From assembly GCF_963678635.1 (NCBI RefSeq), contig NC_087068.1, positions 32,304,318 to 32,368,317 of the forward strand: DNA of 64,000 nucleotides. Reading direction: 5' to 3'. The translations under genes were made by a program, and so were the position numbers. Shown in pieces: positions 1 through 11,600 of the stretch. The DNA is from Symsagittifera roscoffensis. Lineage: Eukaryota; Xenacoelomorpha; Acoela; Convolutidae. Under the pieces are notes generated by a model. That model was not told the origin of the DNA and did no database searches. It was given only the letters and a program-made list of their open reading frames with translations. Each line of letters begins with the position of its first letter. Positions within the stretch are counted from its first letter, which is position 1.

Positions 1-3000
1 AAAACGGGAGTTGCAATTTTCAGATCTTCGACTGCTTCGGTGTTTTGGACCGGTGTTTTGGACTGCACCCGTGAAACAGTTTCAACTCGAACTGCTTCGG
101 GGTTTTGACTCCCTTTTGGTGAAATTGACTCTTCGGAGCTCTTTGTTGGAGTTCCAATCGACTTCTCTGATTCTTTGCGAGACAAGGTCTTTATTGACGA
201 TTTGCGACTGGTTTTTGTAGGTGTCGAGATCTTTGATTGGCTACTTTGCTTGTTTAAATCAGGTGCCCTTTTTGAAGCTGATGGCGTTACAGTTGCTTGT
301 TTGGTGGATTTATCACTGATGATGCTCTTGTAGCTCGAAACTGAAGCTCCGCCTACTGATTTTCTGCTGTTTCTTCTTCTGAGTTTGCTGGATTCTTGTG
401 ACGGAGGTGTTGGCACTATCTTGCCCTCTGCTCCTCCACAGTTGGTCGATTTCTCATTGTGTTGTAATTTTTTCTGTTGGTTTGTTCGGTTTGTTTGTTG
501 CTGCTTTTGCTCTATGCTATCAGTTGTTTTGGTTTGAGTTGAAGCTGGCGCATTGTTTTCATCTGCAACAAAATTACTTTTTAATTCTGGTGGTGTAATA
601 GCTTTATCTGCATTGTGAGTTGAAGTTTCTTGTTTTTTAGAGCTTTCAGACTTATTTAATTGTTCTATCAAATCGCTTTTAGCAGAAGCATTACTCGTCT
701 TATGACTTAGCACGTGGTCATTGTTTTTTGCGCTCGATTTATTCGATATTTGTTCATTACTTTGTGACGAGCGCTGTGACGCTTCTGATACGACAGGCGA
801 AGGCAGTCTAACAGGCGTTTCAGACGATACATAGCTGATTTGCAACTCGGTTGCTGCATAGTTAAATTCTTCGCTGATGGTGTTCTCAATTACATCTGCT
901 GTTTTAAAATTGCCTTCATCAGCTTCTAATTTTTCACATGCTTGAAAGTCCCATTTCTCGACATTTTTGCCAGTTACTGGGGAAATAGATCTGAAGTTGT
1001 AATAGGACATTGGTAATGGGGTCTGTGACCTTTCTTCGATTACCAAGATGTCTGCTTCATCGTTAACTTTTTGATCTTCTTGAAATGTGTTGGTTGCTTG
1101 TTCCCTTTTTGACTGGTGTATCTCGAGATCTCCCGTCTCTGCTATTACCCATGCATCGACGAGACTGTCTTGTTTAGGAGATACTGCTCTCTTTTGATCA
1201 TCTACTTTCTCAATAGGCTCTTCAATCGTAACAACTTCTTCACTTGCTGTGTTTGGTGAACTAGGTTGAGGTGTGAGTTCCATGGTAGCCTTCTGGTCGC
1301 CTTCATTGTTTTCCAGGTTCATCTCTTCCGTTTCCTCGGAGGTGTATTCAATTTCATTTCCTAATTGAACGTAACTGCTGGTGTAAACGCGAGGAGCTAA
1401 TTTTGTTAAGTTGGGCTTATTATCATTCTCATTTGACTGAATATTTTGACCTGAGTGAAAAAATTCGATATTCGATGATGTGACCAAGAATTGCTCCATG
1501 GAAGCTTTCGATTTTTTGGTTCCAGCGGAAATATTTGATTTTTTAGATTTCAGACTGTCAGAAATTGACTGACGCTTACTGTCTGTTTTTAACGTAGCTG
1601 AGTTTTGTTCACTTTCGAGTATACTTTCAGGTGCATGGGAATCTTCATAGTTGACGTTTTTTATAATCTTCGGAGTTTCATTGATCGTATCCGGCAGCTG
1701 GGACTCGAAATAGTTTTTGAGTTTGTCATTTGAAGATTTTAAAGTCAATTCGTCGGTTTTATCTTCTTCGTCTTTCAGAGACTCACTCGCTACCTGTGCA
1801 CTCAGTGCTTTCGAATCGATTGAATCTCTTCTGGAATCTAGTGGTGCACTGTTTCCGTTGTCTGAGACTTTTTGATCACTTATTTCTATTGAATGTTTGT
1901 TGCTGGCAACTGAATACGATGTTCGAGATTGGACCTCTGCTGTGAAATCACGATCATCTACGGTATCATTCGAATGATTGCTTTCAGTATTTTCAGTCGA
2001 GTTGCGGTAGCCGTTTATCGAAACGGATTTGTTTGATTGTATCTCTGATTCAAAACTAGATCTATGATCTTCTTCGGCTTCGGAAACAGATTTTTTGGAT
2101 TGTACCTCCTCCATATCTATAGCAGAAATGTTCTTTTCTGTTACCACTGATTTTTCTGATTTTTCAGAAATATCCAACTGATTTTTTTGGCTCTCCTGTC
2201 TTTGGGTATTAATAGATTCTTCATCAAACTGAGCTGGTTGATCATCATACATAGGTTTGCTATCAAATATTTCTATCGACATCTCGGAAGTTTTTTCACT
2301 ATTTGTCCCAACGGTCCTTTTTGCTTCTGATTGAGAACTGGTTGGATCTTCTCTAGGTTCTGATACGTCAACAACTTCTATTGTAGCTGTGTTTGGTCTA
2401 CTGGGCATTGGTGTTATGTCCAGAGTCGCTCTCTGGACACCAACATCAACGCCCACGGTCAAATCCTCTGTCTTGTGAAAACTTTCTTCGCTTTCGCTCT
2501 CAAATTTCACTTCGGAACTTGCGTGAAATTGAACTTGAGACTCTGGTTCACCAACCTCAGAAACAGTTCCTGATACAGTTGATAGTTTTTTGGGTGTTTC
2601 GATTTCTTTCGAGTCAATTTCTGGCTCATTCGGAATTTTTTCATTAGTTTTTGCCGCCAACTCAAAGTTTGTCAAATTACTTGAGACGTTTTCCTCTTCT
2701 TTGTGGGAGGATAAACTGTCTATCTCTTGATTTGAATTGACCTCATTCGAATATGCTGATTCTTCAATGAACGGAGGAGTCTCTAGTTTTATTGAAGCCT
2801 CTGACTCATTTTTGTTTTCATACGACAAGTCAGCAGACGGTGTTTTCCTTGCCGCAGCTTCAAGGTTTTGAGTGCCGATTGCTTCACTTTCAATCGTTAT
2901 TGTAGATGTGGCCTTGGCCTTTTCATCTTCAGTTGATGTTGCCAGTTCGAAGAAAAACACTCCGGCATTCTTGCTTTTGTCGTCATCGCCCATTTTCGAA

Positions 3001-4856
3001 ATTGCCATGTAACGATCCTCTCCACCATAGCCTTCGCGTTTCTCGTCATCGGGTAGATCTAGTTGTTCGTTTGAATTTTGAATGGATGCTTCTAGAATAT
3101 TCTCGACGTCAACAGAGTCCACATGTTTTTGGAGGCAGTTCAAAATGTTTCCCTGGAATGGCAATTCACTGTCGGGTACAAAGGTCACGACAAAAGAGGG
3201 AATGACAAAAGCGATCGCGGTTTTGGCTACAGCTTCAAACGTGGCCTCTTTCGAGAGCGCGTCACCAGGAGTGGATTGAACTGTTACCAAATAGTTGACT
3301 AGATTCGACCATTTAAGCGAAATTGGGATGAAATAATCTATGCTGAGGGCAAACTCGCCAGCATGTGGGAACTCTACTTTTGCCAGAAGCACGTTTTTCT
3401 CTTCCGTTTTCAATTGCTCATGATGCCTGTGCCCTTTTTTGCTACGAAATGGTCTTGTTTTCTGCAAATGACAGAGATTCCCAGCAATAGGTCTAATTTC
3501 CTCCCACTTTTCATTGTAGTAATACGCACAAATTTTGTACTCCATGTCAATTAGCGACTGTATCTCACAGATTAACGGTAGTTCTAACACCCCGTTTTCA
3601 CACATGATTCGCCCAAATTTTGATGCTCCTTCCAGGGCGAAGTTTTTGGCAACTTGTGGCAAAATTGGCCCAAAACCAGTGCAAGATAAAATAGGCAAAT
3701 GGGGTTTAGGCTTTGATGAACTGGTTTGCCCCTCGTTTTCCCAGATGACTTTGCAACATGCAGCTTCGCGAGGCTTTACCAGAAAAGGGGATTCGAGTAG
3801 AATTGGCGCCGCATCTAGACTCAACCTGTACTCCCCAGGAGACGGTAGTCGGGCAAAAACAGTGACTTCGGCAATTTTGTCTCTTTGGTCTATTTTAGTG
3901 ATGTAACAGGTGTCTCCTGTATTGTGCCATTTGGTCATGTTCCAATGAGCCAAAACAACGTTGAAATGCAGCAGTCGAGAAACCGAGTAAGCAAATGTCA
4001 GTTCAACCTCCCCGTCCTGAGTGGTCACAATTGGATCCCCGCTGGAACCTTTCAGAGACAAATAAAGACTGGAAAATATGTCTCTGACTACCGGAAGCTT
4101 CTCGAATTGTCTCAGGCCTATTGGGTAAACTGTCAACTGATGTTCAGGGTTAAGTGGATAGTGGGTTTTGATCATGTCGAATGGCGCTGGACTGAAGTAG
4201 GCGTCTTCTATTAAGTGATGCTGGTCAGTATGAAGTGCGCCGGTCTTAGCTTTGGTTTTAGCTGGCGATGAGTTAGGCCGATCAAATTCGTCCGAGATGA
4301 AACGAGACACATTCAAATCTTCAGCTTCGAACGAAGTTCTGTTTCTCAGTTTCATCGACTCTCGTTTGCGTTTGATTGACACCACAGATTTGGAACTTGC
4401 TGCACTTTTAGCCCTGTTATCGAAATCATTCGAGGAAAGACTGAAACTTCTCTGGGAAGTTCTTCGACTTTCAGTGTAAGAAAATCCATGATAGTTTTCG
4501 GCGTCCGTCGCCACGTCAAAAAGATGCCAATCTGAGTGGCCTTCCGAGTCACTGACGAATGCAACGTTCCAGATGTGTTTTGATCTGTCAACTTCATCGC
4601 CTGGCTCAAACATCAGGTCTTTGATATAGCCTTCGACACGTATGCTGGGAATTTTCAGGAATCGAAGCATGATTTCGAATATGAGTGAGTAAAAGGAAGT
4701 GGACCCGTTAGCGATGTGATAGAAGAAGAGGAGAGGGCAGATTGATGAGGGCTTCAGGCTAGATGTTGTGTCTGAGATCAGATCAAGGTCTTGTATTTTG
4801 ATCCAGTGGTATATAGCCCGGATTTTCTGAACTTGCACTGGACATTTCTTAGTGAT
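1..4856 (-). CDS. KY/hillarin-like transglutaminase-like protein, large second exon (3' end outside window)
   Basis: On the minus strand one frame is open from the exon edge at 4856 to the window edge (1,618 codons, no stop). A splice acceptor (pyrimidine-rich stretch ending TTTATAG) lies just upstream. The first ~250 residues resemble the transglutaminase-like domain of KY/hillarin proteins: KIRAIYHWIK, then GSTSFYSLIF where the family has a G-x-C-x-G-Y motif, then HIWNVAF with the His and WHLFDVATD with the Asp. A KY-type segment follows (DMIKTHYPL, FEKLPVV). Numbered from the exon 1 start, Thr/Ser near 121-122 replaces the nucleophile Cys, while His (~162) and Asp (~182) remain. This suggests a non-catalytic scaffold. 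After about residue 700 the protein is Ser/Glu/Lys/Thr-rich and probably disordered. The frame and domain are seen directly; family membership comes from motifs; the inactive-enzyme idea is inference. Confidence 0.85.
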   Translation of the reverse strand, partial: MTKKCPVQVQKIRAIYHWIKIQDLDLISDTTSSLKPSSICPLLFFYHIANGSTSFYSLIFEIMLRFLKIPSIRVEGYIKDLMFEPGDEVDRSKHIWNVAFVSDSEGHSDWHLFDVATDAENYHGFSYTESRRTSQRSFSLSSNDFDNRAKSAASSKSVVSIKRKRESMKLRNRTSFEAEDLNVSRFISDEFDRPNSSPAKTKAKTGALHTDQHHLIEDAYFSPAPFDMIKTHYPLNPEHQLTVYPIGLRQFEKLPVVRDIFSSLYLSLKGSSGDPIVTTQDGEVELTFAYSVSRLLHFNVVLAHWNMTKWHNTGDTCYITKIDQRDKIAEVTVFARLPSPGEYRLSLDAAPILLESPFLVKPREAACCKVIWENEGQTSSSKPKPHLPILSCTGFGPILPQVAKNFALEGASKFGRIMCENGVLELPLICEIQSLIDMEYKICAYYYNEKWEEIRPIAGNLCHLQKTRPFRSKKGHRHHEQLKTEEKNVLLAKVEFPHAGEFALSIDYFIPISLKWSNLVNYLVTVQSTPGDALSKEATFEAVAKTAIAFVIPSFVVTFVPDSELPFQGNILNCLQKHVDSVDVENILEASIQNSNEQLDLPDDEKREGYGGEDRYMAISKMGDDDKSKNAGVFFFELATSTEDEKAKATSTITIESEAIGTQNLEAAARKTPSADLSYENKNESEASIKLETPPFIEESAYSNEVNSNQEIDSLSSHKEEENVSSNLTNFELAAKTNEKIPNEPEIDSKEIETPKKLSTVSGTVSEVGEPESQVQFHASSEVKFESESEESFHKTEDLTVGVDVGVQRATLDITPMPSRPNTATIEVVDVSEPREDPTSSQSEAKRTVGTNSEKTSEMSIEIFDSKPMYDDQPAQFDEESINTQRQESQKNQLDISEKSEKSVVTEKNISAIDMEEVQSKKSVSEAEEDHRSSFESEIQSNKSVSINGYRNSTENTESNHSNDTVDDRDFTAEVQSRTSYSVASNKHSIEISDQKVSDNGNSAPLDSRRDSIDSKALSAQVASESLKDEEDKTDELTLKSSNDKLKNYFESQLPDTINETPKIIKNVNYEDSHAPESILESEQNSATLKTDSKRQSISDSLKSKKSNISAGTKKSKASMEQFLVTSSNIEFFHSGQNIQSNENDNKPNLTKLAPRVYTSSYVQLGNEIEYTSEETEEMNLENNEGDQKATMELTPQPSSPNTASEEVVTIEEPIEKVDDQKRAVSPKQDSLVDAWVIAETGDLEIHQSKREQATNTFQEDQKVNDEADILVIEERSQTPLPMSYYNFRSISPVTGKNVEKWDFQACEKLEADEGNFKTADVIENTISEEFNYAATELQISYVSSETPVRLPSPVVSEASQRSSQSNEQISNKSSAKNNDHVLSHKTSNASAKSDLIEQLNKSESSKKQETSTHNADKAITPPELKSNFVADENNAPASTQTKTTDSIEQKQQQTNRTNQQKKLQHNEKSTNCGGAEGKIVPTPPSQESSKLRRRNSRKSVGGASVSSYKSIISDKSTKQATVTPSASKRAPDLNKQSSQSKISTPTKTSRKSSIKTLSRKESEKSIGTPTKSSEESISPKGSQNPEAVRVETVSRVQSKTPVQNTEAVEDLKIATPV

Positions 4857-6012
4857 CTATAAATAAGAAACTCAATCAGTGAATGATAATAATTACTGCT
4901 TTCTCATTTTTTGTTCTTTTTTCTTGAGTGTTTCCGAAAAGATTTTGATTGTTTTCACATGCCAACTTAACTAAAAGAAAAAAAACTTCCTAGCAGATAT
5001 TTGTTTGGTAATTAGGGAATATCAAATTATAAATACTTTTTGAAGAAATATTAAAAAGAAATATTTAAAAGCCTTTTTTGATATAGCCTATGAATGAGTA
5101 AGTACTGAACTCTTTCATTGAGCGTTAAAATCGTATACCGTTAAATCGCTTTTTATCGAATCTCATTGGTTTCGCAGCTGCTGCATTAAACGTTCGGGGT
5201 CAAATGAAAAATATGTGCAAATTTTTGATTAAATGTCAATAAAGCAAGTGAAGACGCTCATTTTGTTCTAGTGGTTTTTAGTGTTATTTTTTCTGCAAAA
5301 AGTTGTTCACGCTCAAAGTGGTTGTCCATCTCAAATTAATTTGCTAAATTAAATTCAAACAAGAATAGCCAATTTATGTGCAAGGAGCATAAAATTTTCC
5401 GACGATTCATAAAAAATTTTTAAAAAAGGTAACCATTCGTGAAAAACTTTTAAAAAAATTTTGTTTCCTTTTTTCAAACAACAGCCGTATTCTGTGCGTG
5501 TTTCCACAAGAGAACTAACCGAACGCGTATACATATACACTTAGTAAATAGGTCATAACTGACAACAGTTGTCTTTAAAAGATAAACAAAAAATGAAAGA
5601 AGAATTTAAAAATAATTTAAAACACTTTTTTGCAGAACAATTTTTTTTCGAATTTATTGCCAATGAAGCGCTAAATAAGCTTCCTAAAACTTATTTTTTG
5701 GAAAAATAAACTAATTTTATACTAATATTTTACAAAGTTGTCCAAATCACGGCTGAAAAAGTTTTGACATGATATTCAGACGATTAATGAAGTTAACTTA
5801 TCAAAAACAAAATATGATTCTTTTGGTCATTTTATTTCCTCGATATAAGACCACAAATTGGACCAAAATCTCAAACCGGGTTGTATCGACACTGAAAAAA
5901 CTTTTTGAAAAAAAATTAAATTCGTTCGATTTATGAGTGAAAGTTTTTTACGATGAAATATTACTCAACGCATTCCAATAGTTGTTTGCATTCCAAAAAC
6001 ATAAAACACATT

Positions 6013-6048
6013 CGAAAACAAAGTTCCTCCCCATTTTCAATGGTCGGA
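6013..6048 (+). repeat. Dispersed short repeat, copy 1
   Basis: About 36 bp ending CATTTTCAATGGTCGGA. A near-identical copy in the same orientation lies at 13013-13051. Probably a fragment of an unidentified interspersed element. Confidence 0.5.
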
Positions 6049-6849
6049 GTAACAAGGTGTGATTTATTTAAAAAGGGCCAGCCAAAGCTTTTAAGAGTCG
6101 ATGAACGTAGTTCAGACTCTTATATAGGTCGAAAACTTTTTTTCAGGAAAATACTTAAAAATGTTCGGGCTTAAAATTATTTTATGGCGGTTTGACTTTT
6201 GAATAATTTCTTGGTTCAATTCAGTTTTCTGTTAAAAAGAAGGTAAAATCCACTATCGAACAACATCAAAATTGTAAAGGTCACGAAAAACTTAACCGGC
6301 TTCTAGTTTTGAATTGGGAATTTGAATTTCAGATTTTCGAGCGGAAAAAAAGTTTTCACTTAATGATCCAGTTTTATCAAATTGAGTTATTGTTATCAAA
6401 AAATTGGCAGTCATAATTTTTAATTATGAGATTTTTTCAATAAAAAACAAGCCAGTATTTGTTCTGTTTACTTGCGGTCATCGACTCTTTTCCAACTGTC
6501 TGTTGGCTATGTTTTAAAAATTAAAAAAGTTTTAAGCTGGTAAGTATTTTTTTTCATCTCAAAAGATAGACATTTTTTCCCGTTTCCTTGAATTGGTCGA
6601 CAATCGTTCAACTGCTTATAAGCAAAGTTTTCAATTTTTTTCTTTACATATGTCCAAAAGTTTGTATGTTTTTTTCGGAGCAGACTAGCAAGCAGTCAGC
6701 TGTGTGCCATCTTTAAATAAGTTCTTTTGCTTAGCATGCTCTGGCTTTGTTTTTGTGGAAAAATGGCCCTGTGGACAGCCTTCTAAAACCTGGATCATGC
6801 TTAGAAAAATTTCAATTCAAGGGCACGGTAATAAAATTTTTTAATTAAT

Positions 6850-7079
6850 AAAAGATCGTGTGTTCGATCCCCAGCCTGGCCAATTACGTCTACAATAGTG
6901 GTACCACGTGAGAGTTGTAGACGCAAAATAACGGACTTGAGTCGCAAAAAAGAGCTTCGCTCAACAGAATAACTCAGTCTGGAATGTGGGGAAATATGAG
7001 AAACGGACTATGCTCAGACAGGTTGGATAGCCTTTCATAGATCCTCTGCTAATCACATAAACCAAAATTATTATTATTC
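6850..7079 (+). mobile_element. SINE-like element with a pol III B box
   Basis: GTTCGATCC at 6862-6870 matches a tRNA B box. About 200 nt of body follow, and the segment ends in an (ATT)n tail at 7067-7079, a common SINE 3' end. No convincing A box is visible upstream, so the head is degraded or 5'-truncated. Confidence 0.5.
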
Positions 7080-7387
7080 TGATTTATATGAGTGACGATT
7101 AGCATGTGGCGATTATACTTCCAGCACGGGTAACTATTGTTGAATGCAGAACGATCGAGATAGGCGGCAAACGCTGACTTGGTGCTTTTCAATACAAAAC
7201 TCTGATAGCCAGGTGCCCAGGTAGCCCAGAAAAAGTTCGCAGGTAGCCCAGAAAGTCCCAGAAGGACAATCGAAAATCTAGCATTGGGCTGGGTTTCCGT
7301 GCAATTTTAGTGCAAAAATTTGTGGCTCGGTTCTAGCAAGCACGCCAAGCTATCAGTCCGATTGCGTCATATCAGTTAAGTGTTACT

Positions 7388-7600
7388 CAGGGGCGGATCT
7401 AGGATTTTCTCGAGGGGGGGGGGGATTTTCAAAAAAAAATTCTAAAATTTTGACGACCTTTTTTTTTGTCGACCAAATTGATTTTTCGAGCTCTCCCAAA
7501 GCACTGTTTTGCCCCTATTGTAGCTAAATTTTCTGCGCCGCGGGCAAATTTTTGAAAAAACAATCAAAAAACCGTTTTTGGGCACTTTTTGAAAAATAAG
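7388..7600 (+). mobile_element. Truncated MITE (CAGGGGCGGATC family)
   Basis: It begins CAGGGGCGGATCTAGGATTT and continues with a G run and segments (TTTTGACGACC, ATTGATTTTTCGAGCTCTC, TTTTCTGCGCCGCGGGCAAA) that match the reverse complement of the element at 13458-13840. Only one terminus is recognisable, so this copy is truncated and inverted relative to the other. Confidence 0.6.
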
Positions 7601-7698
7601 TTCAAGAGAAATATATTCACACAAAAGTTGTTGGTAACCGATAAAAATAGGATCGAGAACTTGTTCTCCTTTACTGATCAAAATGAAAGTGGCCCTAC

Positions 7699-7902
7699 CT
7701 TTTCGACAGCAGTTTCGAAGTCGTCTAGTAAAATATCATCGTGTATTTTCTCCACCAGTCGCTCAATTCGCTCGAACTTCTTCAGGTTGTAGTGAGATCG
7801 TCTCCTGATATTCGGGGTTATTTTGGGCGCAGCCAAATCCAGTAGTTCCGGCCTGGACTTAAAAACTATCCTGAGTAGCTGCGCCCGTGATTTTTCGTCC
7901 AT
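7699..7902 (-). CDS. First coding exon of the KY/hillarin-like gene
   Basis: An ATG at 7902 opens 68 codons (begins MDEKSRAQLLRIVFKSRPEL) and ends with AAG followed by GTAGGG, a good donor at 7698-7697. The exon ends in phase 0 and the large exon at 4856 begins in phase 0. The join places DDFETAVEK directly before ITKKCPVQVQ, a natural helix leading into the K-I-R-A-I-Y-H-W-I motif. An in-frame TGA lies 15 nt upstream of the ATG, which supports this start. The encoded segment is basic and helical, without a signal peptide. The splice is inferred from phase and signals only. Confidence 0.72.
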
Positions 7903-8608
7903 TGACTGACTTTTTCAACAGTTCTTCTTCGGTTTTTAGACTAGTCACTATTAGAAAAATAAATCACCAATTAAGCATACAATTCAGCGGTTGTTGAAGC
8001 ACGATTTTTTGATTTTTTCTTCATATCAAGCGAACAAATTTTTAAATATGTAGTTTTATCTCTCATTCAAACAGCTGAAGTTTGGTTTAAAATGAGAACT
8101 TTGAGCTGTACAAGCAGCCAAAATGTAAAACATGTACCACCTCCAGCTTGTATACTGATCAAAGCCGACTATTTTAACTCTTTACTAAATTATTCGGCTC
8201 CAGTTCTGTTCTAAGTACTATTAAGCAATTTAGATCACATATTAGAACAGCTAGCAAATGGCACAGTTGAATTTCAACTGATGATGTTCTTGTTCCCTCA
8301 TCATCAGTATGATCCGCCATATTTCCCTCATGCCAAATTTAATTGGTTCTGTAAAGCTTTAGAAAACTATGCTTTTAGCCCAATCTGTCTCTCAAAATGT
8401 TTTGCTTTCAAACCGCCATCAAAAACGGTCGCTATGCATCACTTGTTACGCGTGAAATTAGTTATAACTCACCAATAAAATCACTTTTTTCATACGTTTT
8501 GACCGTAAGAAAAGGTTCTCAGTGCAACGTATAAGGCAAGTTGTAGTTTGCATAGAAATCTGGTGTGACAGTTTCTGTGTGTGAACAAAACTAACCTGTT
8601 GATTTCAG
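7903..8608. other. Interval between divergent genes
   Basis: Separates the minus-strand start codon (7902) from the first recognised plus-strand exon (8609). It may hold promoters for either gene and an unrecognised first exon of the plus gene. I see no TATA box or exon I can defend. Confidence 0.4.
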
Positions 8609-8650
8609 CCAATAATGTGGGGGATGATGAGCTATTAAGCAGTGGCAGTG
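8609..8650 (+). CDS. Plus gene, first recognised exon
   Basis: 42 nt between TTTCAG and GTATGT; encodes NNVGDDELLSSGSG with split codons at both ends. Shortest exon, supported mainly by phase agreement with 9505-9690. Confidence 0.55.
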
Positions 8651-11600
8651 GTATGTTACCTGTTCTTATCTAATCTCAAATAGATGGCCCACAAATATCT
8701 TCATTAATCTTAAGTGTGCTCTAGGTGTTTTCCCCCTGCGTCGGGTGCTTTTACTTTGCATCAACTTCGTAACTCCGAGAATATAGATGCAATATTAAAT
8801 CTTATGGTATTATGAGTTTAAGTTTGAAGTCTTACTGCAGCTTTTTTTATTTCTGCTTCTTTTATTTCTTTGTTTTAGATAGTTATCGTTACTATGCTTT
8901 AGACATTTATGCTTTCTAATCATCGGTCGTTTTTTCGGATCTTGTTAACAATCCCCCCTTAGATTTGTAAAGAGGTACCAAATTCGTATATGCTTAGCTG
9001 ATCAATTCTCTCTTTATAGGGGTGGGGGAGGGGGGGGGGGAGATTCGATACAAGGCAACAAGGGGGGGGGAGATTCGTTACAAGGTAACAAGGGGGGGGG
9101 GAATTGTTAACAAGATCAGTTTCTTCTTATCTCTCTCTATCTGGTCATATCCCATTTGCAATTTGGTCCAGGTTTACGTATAACATATAGCACCTTCAAT
9201 CAACTACTTTCATGATATACATGTAATCTATCAGAAGGCCAACGAGAAGGACTCACATGACAATGTATGTTCTAGGCTTTTCTTGCTCTCTTCTGAGAAA
9301 TAATCCATTTCTGAAACTGAGTTCTTGCTCTCACTTCATCACGACTTGTTCATAAAATATCATCAAAATTGCACGAGTGACAGTTTCGGTCAACACGGAT
9401 GAGTTTTTGTTCAGTGTACTTACCCTAGGTGTTTGATATACTAGTTTAAGCATCTGTTTTTTTTTTATAATTATGGTTACCTGTTTGTTTATTTACTTGT
9501 CTAGGCGGAACCATAGCAGCCTCCCATCTCACCAACTTTTCCTCCCTTCGCAACGCGAGGAAGAAGAGCCAGGACATCTCAGCCGGCATGACCCTCACCC
9601 CGAATAGTGCCGGCCCCAATGAGATTGAATCTGGAGGACCAGATGCATCAGCCGTGCCCAACAACAACTCAGCCTCTTTCAAAAAGAAGGGTACACACAA
9701 CATTCATTTCTACAAGTGCTCCTCTAAACCGCTCTCCTGCTGTTTTTAGCCCCATTATTTGGTGGTTAGTTTTCAACATTTAGTTAACACCGCGACTCAC
9801 CGTGTTTCTCACAAACAGAAAATTATTTGACCTTTGGTTGTCAAATTTAGACCGTTTTTTTTCTAGCGATTGTTTTGTTTGCAGTGGATCAGGAAATAGG
9901 CTTCTTGAAGTCCACCATAAAGGCTGCCAGGGGACAGCGCAGGAGCCAGTACAAGAACAAGAACAAAACAGACCACGGAGGTAGGTGGCCTATTTTTTTT
10001 CGACCTGCCGTTAGAAAGCCACCTTTGAGGGGGTACCAGGCTTTCTCCGCAAGTGACTTTTCAGCTCGAGGTTCCTAATCATTGAGAGGCTCAGATGCAC
10101 GTTTCTCCCTTTGGTCAGTTTGTAATTACACTGCGATCATCTTAGTGTATTATTACGAACCTTCTTTCTTTTTCACATAACTTGCAAATTAAAGTGTTCA
10201 TCAAAAGTGTTCACTTATTTGGAAATTTCACTGTAGCATTAGACATTGCATAGCATCTGTTCTCTGCTTTTTGTGGCTAGTGTTTGTTAAGGAAAAAGCT
10301 TCCATGGCTGAGTGGTTAGTGAGTGAGACTCTTAATCTCTAAATCGAAGGTTCGTCTCTCATATGTTGCCTAGTTTTTGCAAATTGGATACTTATTTCTA
10401 CATTTTTTATTGCATTTTATAGAGGTTCTTTTGTCGTGTTCTCGCTAGTATTTTTAAAACTATGTAATTAAACTATGACAAACTTATATCAAGCATCTGA
10501 AACTATACAAAACATACATTCAACTGATTTTTCAACACATTGTTGCAGTTTACGGCACTGCATGTAACTGGATATGCAAAAGCTTGAATGTTCTAGAAAC
10601 AAAATAATCGGAATGATTTTCTAATCGAAAAAAAGTCACAGCTGTAGTATTTCTTATACTTCTTTCAATTTAGGCTCGATTTGTTTTTCTACTTTTTAGA
10701 TTCATCTCCGATTGAATTAATTCTTTCAAGATCGGGCTCACTTTTTTCTATTGCTTTTGGCCGAGATATTGAAAACAAGTTTTTCGCCAATCAGATGGAC
10801 TGGTTAATTATCCTACGTGAAAAGGAGACAACGCGACGAAAGAGCCCCCAATCTTTTTGCAATCCTTGCAAAAGATTTTACGTTTGTAAAAAACTATGGC
10901 AGGTACGAAACTGAGAAATTGCCTTGATAATTTCAATGTTTGATTTTAATTGCTAGGAAATCAAAAGGTTGCAAATCTTAATTTTATAAAAGTTATAAAA
11001 AATCAGTGAAAATGGAAGACAATCTGAAGGAAATTCGCCCAAATTTTTCCAATTTTTTCCCCACTCGCTCAGTCGAGTTCAAACATTTTCCTTGTGTTAT
11101 TTATCACTATTTTTTCCTTTGAATAAAAAGTTTTTTATTAGGAATACCAGATTTGACAGCGGTAAGATTCTGATGTTTTTTTAAACTTTATAATGAAACT
11201 GCTTACCTCAGACTTTTTTTGGCTTATAAGACACTTTTTCAACCACTTTTAAATTTTTTTTTGAATTGTTCAATCAACCCTTTTATTTTATCTTTTAATA
11301 CAAATAACAATTTAACTCTAGGTACAGATCGACTAAAATCATTGATCATAACTAGTAGGATGTCTATGCATCATTTATTTGCTACGAGAAAGAAAAAGTT
11401 CTTTCAGCGAGCACTGTTTCTTTCAGTTAACTACCTCAGAATATAATGAAAAACGTAATTTTTTTATTATAAAAAGTGCATATTTACCAACTATTAGGAC
11501 GTTTATGGCTTATGTAATGTCTTGAAACAAGCAGACCACCCAACAAAAATAGTCGGTCGCTGTGCAAGTAGCACGGAATATTCCGATCACACTCGAAAAA

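Larger units (their letters stand above)
4857..7698 (-). other. Intron of the KY/hillarin-like gene
   Basis: A 2,842-nt intron, GT at 7698-7697 and AG at 4858-4857 on the minus strand. It holds a SINE-like relic (6850-7079), one end of a MITE family (7388-7600) and a short dispersed repeat (6013-6048). Otherwise it is AT-rich with no coding signal I can support. Confidence 0.68.

Noticed and set aside
10298-10370. Functional tRNA-Lys gene.
   Set aside because: Acceptor stem halves do not pair and the B box is degenerate.
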